Assembly (NCBI GenBank): GCA_947630475.1
Contig: CANRHR010000005.1
Coordinates: forward strand, 1 to 64,000
Reading direction: 5' to 3'
DNA: 64,000 bases
DNA from: an uncultured Clostridia bacterium
GTDB lineage: Bacteria > Bacillota > Clostridia > Lachnospirales > CAG-274
Shown here one piece after another: positions 60,149-64,000 of the stretch (within the stretch, counting starts at the first letter, position 1; the number at the start of each line of letters is the position of its first letter). The notes below the pieces were generated by a model that did not search any database, had not been told where the DNA came from, and worked only from the letters and a program-made list of their open reading frames with translations. Made by a program: the position numbers and the translations under genes.

Positions 60149-61540
60149 GTGAAGAAAAATATAAAATTTATATTTTGGTTTTATTTTTCTTTATTTTTGC
60201 TTCTTATAATTCATCTTGTTAAGTTTAAAGTATCAGACAGCTCTGATTTAATTTCAAATTCATATAATCCAAGGCTTAACTCAATAGAAGCGACAATAAA
60301 AAGAGGAACAATATATGACAGAAACGGCGAAGCTCTTGCTTACAGCGAAAAAATCTCCGGCGATGAAAAATATATAAGAAATTATAATTATCCAAGGGAG
60401 TTTTCTCATATACTGGGCTTTATATCAAACGGAAAATCCGGAGTCGAGTCAAAGTATAATTTTTATCTTGAATCTCTTCATAACGAGCTTTTTCAAAGAA
60501 TCAATGCTGTTTTTAATCACAGTGAACTGACAGCCGACAGTATTGTCCTTACTATCGATAAAGATCTTCAGCTTGAGGCATATAGGCTGTTGGAAGGAAA
60601 AAAGGGCGCCGTTGTTGCCTTAGAGCCTGATACGGGCAAAATTTTATCAATGGTTTCTTATCCTGATTTTGACCCTGAGAATATAAGCCAAAACTGGCAG
60701 GAGCTTAGCGAAGATGAAGAATCTCCGCTTATAAACAGAGCAAGCCAAGGCTTATATCCGCCAGGTTCTACGTTTAAAATAATAACCGCCGCCTCTGCAA
60801 TTGAAAATATTGATGATATTATGTCAAGACGCTACAATTGTAAAGGCGAAGAGTATTTTGATGATAAAAAAATAAGATGTTTTAACCTAAAAGCTCACGG
60901 AAACGTTAACCTTACAGGGGCATTCGCATATTCATGCAACACATTTTTTTCTCAGCTTGGCAATGAGCTTGGCGGCGAAAAGCTTAGATTAAATGCCGAA
61001 AACGCTCTTTTTAATAAAGATCTTGGTTATGAGCTTGAGTATAACAAAAGTTCATTCGCTCTTACAAAATATTCATCCCAAAGCGAAATTGTAGAAACTT
61101 CCATAGGACAAGGCAAAACACTTGCAACGCCGCTTCATATGGCGATGATTGCCGCCGCCGCAGGCAACAACGGCATTATGATGAAGCCTTATGTTTTGGA
61201 TTATGTTAAAACTTATAACGATAAAATAAAAAACCAGACAGTCCCTGTTATGCAGGCAAAGCCTTTCAGCCCGGATACGGCATATGAAATTACTCAGATG
61301 ATGGAAAAGGTTGTTGAAGAGGGAACCGGTGTTCAGGCTAAAATAAAAGGCGTAATAACGGCGGGGAAAACAGGAACGGCTGAAAATTCATCAGGAGATG
61401 ATCATGCATGGTTTGTAGGCTTTGCCCCTGCCGATAAGCCTAAGATATGCGTATGTGTAATTTTGGAGAATGCAGGAAGCGGAAGCAAGGCTGTACCGAC
61501 AGCCCAAAAGCTTATGCAGAGGTATCTTGAAAAAAGCTGA
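60149..61540 (+). CDS. Class B penicillin-binding protein (PbpA-like), partner of the SEDS protein
   Basis: The start is GTG 60149, behind AGGAGG. The 463-residue protein has an N-terminal membrane anchor (about 8-26), a short non-catalytic part, and a transpeptidase domain with Ser207-x-x-Lys210 (PPGSTFK), Ser262-x-Asn264 (YSCN) and Lys406-Thr-Gly (KTGTA). It is shorter than FtsI or PBP2, as in the PbpA group that pairs with RodA in Actinobacteria and Clostridia. It cross-links new peptidoglycan strands outside the membrane. Same operon as the SEDS gene. Confidence 0.93.
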   Translation: MKKNIKFIFWFYFSLFLLLIIHLVKFKVSDSSDLISNSYNPRLNSIEATIKRGTIYDRNGEALAYSEKISGDEKYIRNYNYPREFSHILGFISNGKSGVESKYNFYLESLHNELFQRINAVFNHSELTADSIVLTIDKDLQLEAYRLLEGKKGAVVALEPDTGKILSMVSYPDFDPENISQNWQELSEDEESPLINRASQGLYPPGSTFKIITAASAIENIDDIMSRRYNCKGEEYFDDKKIRCFNLKAHGNVNLTGAFAYSCNTFFSQLGNELGGEKLRLNAENALFNKDLGYELEYNKSSFALTKYSSQSEIVETSIGQGKTLATPLHMAMIAAAAGNNGIMMKPYVLDYVKTYNDKIKNQTVPVMQAKPFSPDTAYEITQMMEKVVEEGTGVQAKIKGVITAGKTGTAENSSGDDHAWFVGFAPADKPKICVCVILENAGSGSKAVPTAQKLMQRYLEKS

Positions 61541-61572
61541 GGATAAATTAAAAATTAATTTTGAGGTATATT

Positions 61573-62238
61573 ATGGAAGTTTTAAAAATTATTGTTATGC
61601 CTGTTTTTTCTGTGCTTGTCCTTTTTTTGCTTACAAGATTTATGGGTTACAGAGAGGTATCCCAGCTTAGTATGTTTGATTATGTGACGGGAATAAGCAT
61701 AGGTTCGATAGCCGCTGAAATGGCAACGGGAATAGAAAATTTTCAAAAACCCTTAATAGCTATGATAATTTATGCTTTTTGTGCGATATCCATATCTTTT
61801 TTTACAAATAAATCCTTAAAGCTTAGGAAAAAGATAATGGGCAAGCCTATTGTTTTGATTGACAACGGCATTATTTTTTATGATAAAATGAAAAAGGCAA
61901 AACTCGATATAAGCGAACTTCAGATGGAGCTTAGGGCAAAGGGATTTTTTAATATAACAAAAGTTAAAACAGCCGTATTGGAAATTAACGGAAAGCTGAG
62001 CGTTATACCTTTCAGCACAAAAGACGAATCCGAGGAGCTTTGTGTAAATATTATTATGGATGGCGAACTTTTAGAGGAAAATATTAAAAGCCGAAATATT
62101 AACAGAGAATTTATCAAAAGAAAAATGCTTGAAAAAGGCATTTATGATATAAAGGATATTTTCCTTGCCGTATATATCGGAAATGAAATCAGCTTTTTTA
62201 AAAAAGAATTTAGCGGAAACAAAAATTATGGCTTTTGA
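61573..62238 (+). CDS. DUF421/YetF family membrane protein
   Basis: ATG 61573 is preferred, seven bases after GAGG; a TTG 12 bases upstream is also open. The 221-residue protein has three membrane helices in the first 80 residues, including the family motif TRFMGYREVSQLSMFDYVTGISIGSIAA, and a cytoplasmic domain with KPIVLIDNGIIFYDKMKKAKL and DISELQMELRAKGFFNI. YetF proteins are widespread in spore-formers; some, such as SpoVAEa or GerM-linked members, act in spores, but the function of this one is unknown. It follows the PBP by 32 bases and is probably in the same operon. Confidence 0.87.
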   Translation: MEVLKIIVMPVFSVLVLFLLTRFMGYREVSQLSMFDYVTGISIGSIAAEMATGIENFQKPLIAMIIYAFCAISISFFTNKSLKLRKKIMGKPIVLIDNGIIFYDKMKKAKLDISELQMELRAKGFFNITKVKTAVLEINGKLSVIPFSTKDESEELCVNIIMDGELLEENIKSRNINREFIKRKMLEKGIYDIKDIFLAVYIGNEISFFKKEFSGNKNYGF

Positions 62239-62290
62239 ATGATTAATGAATTAAGCTGTTTAATATAAGGGAATAGTAGGAGGTTATTTT

Positions 62291-62944
62291 TTGGATAAAT
62301 TTGAAATATTAAAAAGAGTGGATCACACTGTTTTAGATCGTGATTCAAATAAAAACAAAATTATAAAGGCTTGTGAAGATGCTGTTAAATATAATACAGC
62401 ATCAGTATGCATTGCTCCCTGCTTTGTAAAAGATTGCAGACAATTTTTGCAAGGCAGGCTTAAGGTTTGCACCGTTATAGGTTTCCCGAACGGATATAAT
62501 TTAAGCGATGTTAAGCGCTGTGAGGCTGAGTTTGCCATTAAAGACGGAGCCGATGAACTGGATATGGTTATTAACCTTACAGATGTCAGAGATAAAAATT
62601 TTGTTAAAATAGAAGAAGAAATTAGATTGATAAAATCCGTCTGCGGTGATAAAATATTAAAAGTAATAATAGAAACTTGTATGCTTAATGAGGAAGAAAA
62701 GATTAAGCTTTGCTCTGTTGTAAGCTCATCGGGAGCCGATTTTATCAAAACATCGACAGGCTTTGCCAATGCGGGAGCAGAGCTTTCGGATATTGCGCTT
62801 TTTAAAAAGCATCTTTCTTCATCGGTTAAAATAAAAGCGGCAGGGGGGATTTCTGATTTTGAAACGGCTCTTGCTTTTATTGAAGCGGGAGCGGACAGGA
62901 TTGGTTCAAGCAGGCTTATAAAACTTGCGGAATCTGATGTTTAA
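62291..62944 (+). CDS. deoC: Deoxyribose-phosphate aldolase
   Basis: The start is TTG 62291, behind TAGGAGG. The 217-residue protein has the DeoC active-site set: Asp91 in ELDMVIN, the Schiff-base Lys153 in DFIKTSTGF, and Lys182 in KIKAAGGI, with VCTVIGFPNG and GADRIGSSR. It cleaves 2-deoxyribose 5-phosphate to glyceraldehyde 3-phosphate and acetaldehyde in nucleoside catabolism. No pdp, deoB or cdd genes are adjacent in the window. Confidence 0.95.
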   Translation: MDKFEILKRVDHTVLDRDSNKNKIIKACEDAVKYNTASVCIAPCFVKDCRQFLQGRLKVCTVIGFPNGYNLSDVKRCEAEFAIKDGADELDMVINLTDVRDKNFVKIEEEIRLIKSVCGDKILKVIIETCMLNEEEKIKLCSVVSSSGADFIKTSTGFANAGAELSDIALFKKHLSSSVKIKAAGGISDFETALAFIEAGADRIGSSRLIKLAESDV

Positions 62945-62973
62945 TTTTATAATATATTAAGGAGGGTTTGTAT

Positions 62974-64000
62974 ATGAAAATAAAAAAATTATTCTGCGGT
63001 GTGATTTCAGCCGTTATCTTTGCAGGAACCGTTTCTTTTGGAAGCATAAGCGCCGCAGCGCAGGAAGATGTGCCGACTATTTATATAGTAGGCGATTCTA
63101 CGGCTTGCATATACGGAAATGATGATGATTATGCCGTACCAAGAGCAGGCTGGGGTATGTATTTGGATAGATGGATTAAAGATGATTCAGCCAAAGTGGA
63201 AGATCTTGCCCTTGCGGGAAGAAGCTCAAAAAGCTTTACAACGGAGGATAATTACAAAAAGCTTTGTGATGATCTTAAAGACGGTGATTTTCTTTTTATA
63301 CAGTTTGGTCATAATGATGCCAAAAAATCAAACGAAGAGGATCTTCAAAAAAGATATACAGACCCTGAGGGAGATACTCAAACAGAGGGAAGTTTTAAAT
63401 ATTCACTGTATAACAATTATATAAAACTTGCCCAGGATAAAGGCGCTGTGCCTATTTTGCTCACTCCTGTTTCAAGGCGAAAATTTGACGATGAGGGCAA
63501 GGTTACGGACAGCCACGGCAAGTATGACGATGCGGTAAGAGAGCTTGCGCAGGAAACTGATGTTGAGCTTATAGACGCCACGGCATTTACGGAGAGTCTT
63601 TATAATCTTGCCGGCAAGGAAGAAATAAAAGTAATGCATTCTATATATAACGATTATACTAAAGGCGATAAAGGTTATGATAATACTCATTACAACCATT
63701 TTGGCGCTTATATTGTGAGCTATTATGTAGCTGAATCCGCAATAGATTCACATCTGTCTGTTGAAAAATATTTATCAACGGCTGATGCCGATAAGATATT
63801 GAGCTTGACAAGAGGAGAAGCCGCTGCATTTTTGGCAAGGCTTATAGGCTGCGATGAAGAAGCCGGCGATGTAAGTTTTGCCGATGTTTCAAAAGACGAT
63901 GAAAATTATAAGGGAATTTACAATGCTCAGCAGGCAGGCATAATTTTTGGCGATGAAAAGGGAAACTTTAACCCCGATAAAGAAGCGAATTTGCTTGATA
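62974..64000 (+). CDS. Secreted SGNH esterase (rhamnogalacturonan acetylesterase-like, CE12) with SLH domain, 3' end outside window
   Basis: ATG 62974 is behind AAGGAGGG. 342 codons are visible and the frame is still open at the end. There is a signal peptide (about 1-28). The SGNH domain has block I with the nucleophile Ser42 (VGDSTAC), block II GRSSKSF, block III Gly112/Asn114 (FGHND) and block V Asp236-His239 (DNTHYN), the pattern of rhamnogalacturonan acetylesterases that remove acetyl groups from pectin. From about residue 276 an S-layer homology domain begins (LTRGEAAAFLARLIG, FADVSKDDENY, IYNAQQAGIIFGDEKGNFNP), which anchors proteins to the cell wall. More SLH units probably follow beyond the window. 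Confidence 0.88.
   Translation, partial: MKIKKLFCGVISAVIFAGTVSFGSISAAAQEDVPTIYIVGDSTACIYGNDDDYAVPRAGWGMYLDRWIKDDSAKVEDLALAGRSSKSFTTEDNYKKLCDDLKDGDFLFIQFGHNDAKKSNEEDLQKRYTDPEGDTQTEGSFKYSLYNNYIKLAQDKGAVPILLTPVSRRKFDDEGKVTDSHGKYDDAVRELAQETDVELIDATAFTESLYNLAGKEEIKVMHSIYNDYTKGDKGYDNTHYNHFGAYIVSYYVAESAIDSHLSVEKYLSTADADKILSLTRGEAAAFLARLIGCDEEAGDVSFADVSKDDENYKGIYNAQQAGIIFGDEKGNFNPDKEANLLD

Noticed and set aside
1-64000. tRNA, rRNA, CRISPR array or replication origin
   Set aside because: No cloverleaf, rRNA signature, spaced direct repeat array or DnaA-box cluster was seen by reading; a covariance-model scan would be needed to exclude small RNAs.

Overview
The window looks like a piece of chromosome from a low-GC, Gram-positive, spore-forming, motile member of the Clostridia. 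The evidence is the sporulation-type genes (SpoIID, YlbJ, a BofC-C-like protein), the divisome cluster ylmE-sepF-ylmG-ylmH-divIVA, the strong AGGAGG ribosome binding sites, the flagellin/CsrA/FliD-like genes with sigma-28-type promoters, and secreted proteins with copper-amine-oxidase-type or SLH domains. The last gene is a rhamnogalacturonan-acetylesterase-like SGNH enzyme carrying an SLH module, so a pectin-degrading, S-layer-bearing anaerobe is plausible (inference; genus not determined).

Layout. 1-2,700: the end of a prophage or phage-like lysis module (XkdX-like protein, apparently frameshifted holin, amidase with a substituted zinc ligand), then a decayed IS256-family transposase. 2,800-11,100: HD-domain protein, FliD-like protein with its own sigma-28-type promoter, an Asn/Gly-repeat ferritin-like protein, a lipoprotein, an AT-rich patch with orphan reading frames, a histidine phosphatase and a poly-HAMP chemoreceptor. 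11,300-16,450: division cluster plus a HlyD-like membrane protein. 16,500-24,500: YlbJ, QueC, an orphan gene behind a perfect sigma-28-type promoter, a glycosyltransferase, FtsH and SpoIID. 24,600-28,430: FMN riboswitch and the riboflavin operon ribD-ribE-ribBA-ribH. 28,680-36,600: HisC, two membrane proteins of unknown role and two tandem chemoreceptor paralogues. 36,850-38,940: a putative invertible DNA switch followed by csrA and flagellin. 39,200-50,400: BofC-C-like protein, GH13 glucosidase, Ig-like surface protein, PyrE, YchF, DAHP synthase, pyrophosphate-type phosphofructokinase and a KDPG aldolase-VOC fusion. 50,500-54,700: M23 hydrolase, FtsX, FtsE and a CdaR-type regulator. 55,000-64,000: ZapA with a long repeated coiled coil, U32 peptidase, SEDS protein plus class B PBP, a DUF421 protein, DeoC and the SGNH/SLH esterase.

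Most notable: (1) A 191-residue tyrosine recombinase gene is bracketed by perfect 31-bp inverted repeats (36850-36880 and 37587-37617). Inside the segment, next to the left repeat, is a sigma-28-like promoter that resembles the FliD-like gene's promoter. It now points away from csrA-flagellin and would read into csrA if the segment inverted. This is a self-contained candidate phase switch for flagellar expression. (2) The flagellin leader has a 7-bp hairpin with CGGA in its loop, followed by an ACGGA-containing Shine-Dalgarno sequence, directly downstream of csrA, which fits CsrA control. (3) An unexplained intergenic repeat of about 150-230 bp (family A) occurs at least seven times, six of them between convergent genes. 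It contains several hairpins whose arms vary in a compensating way and is often framed by terminator hairpins. A second short repeat family (B) lies in other intergenic gaps and merges with family A at two sites.
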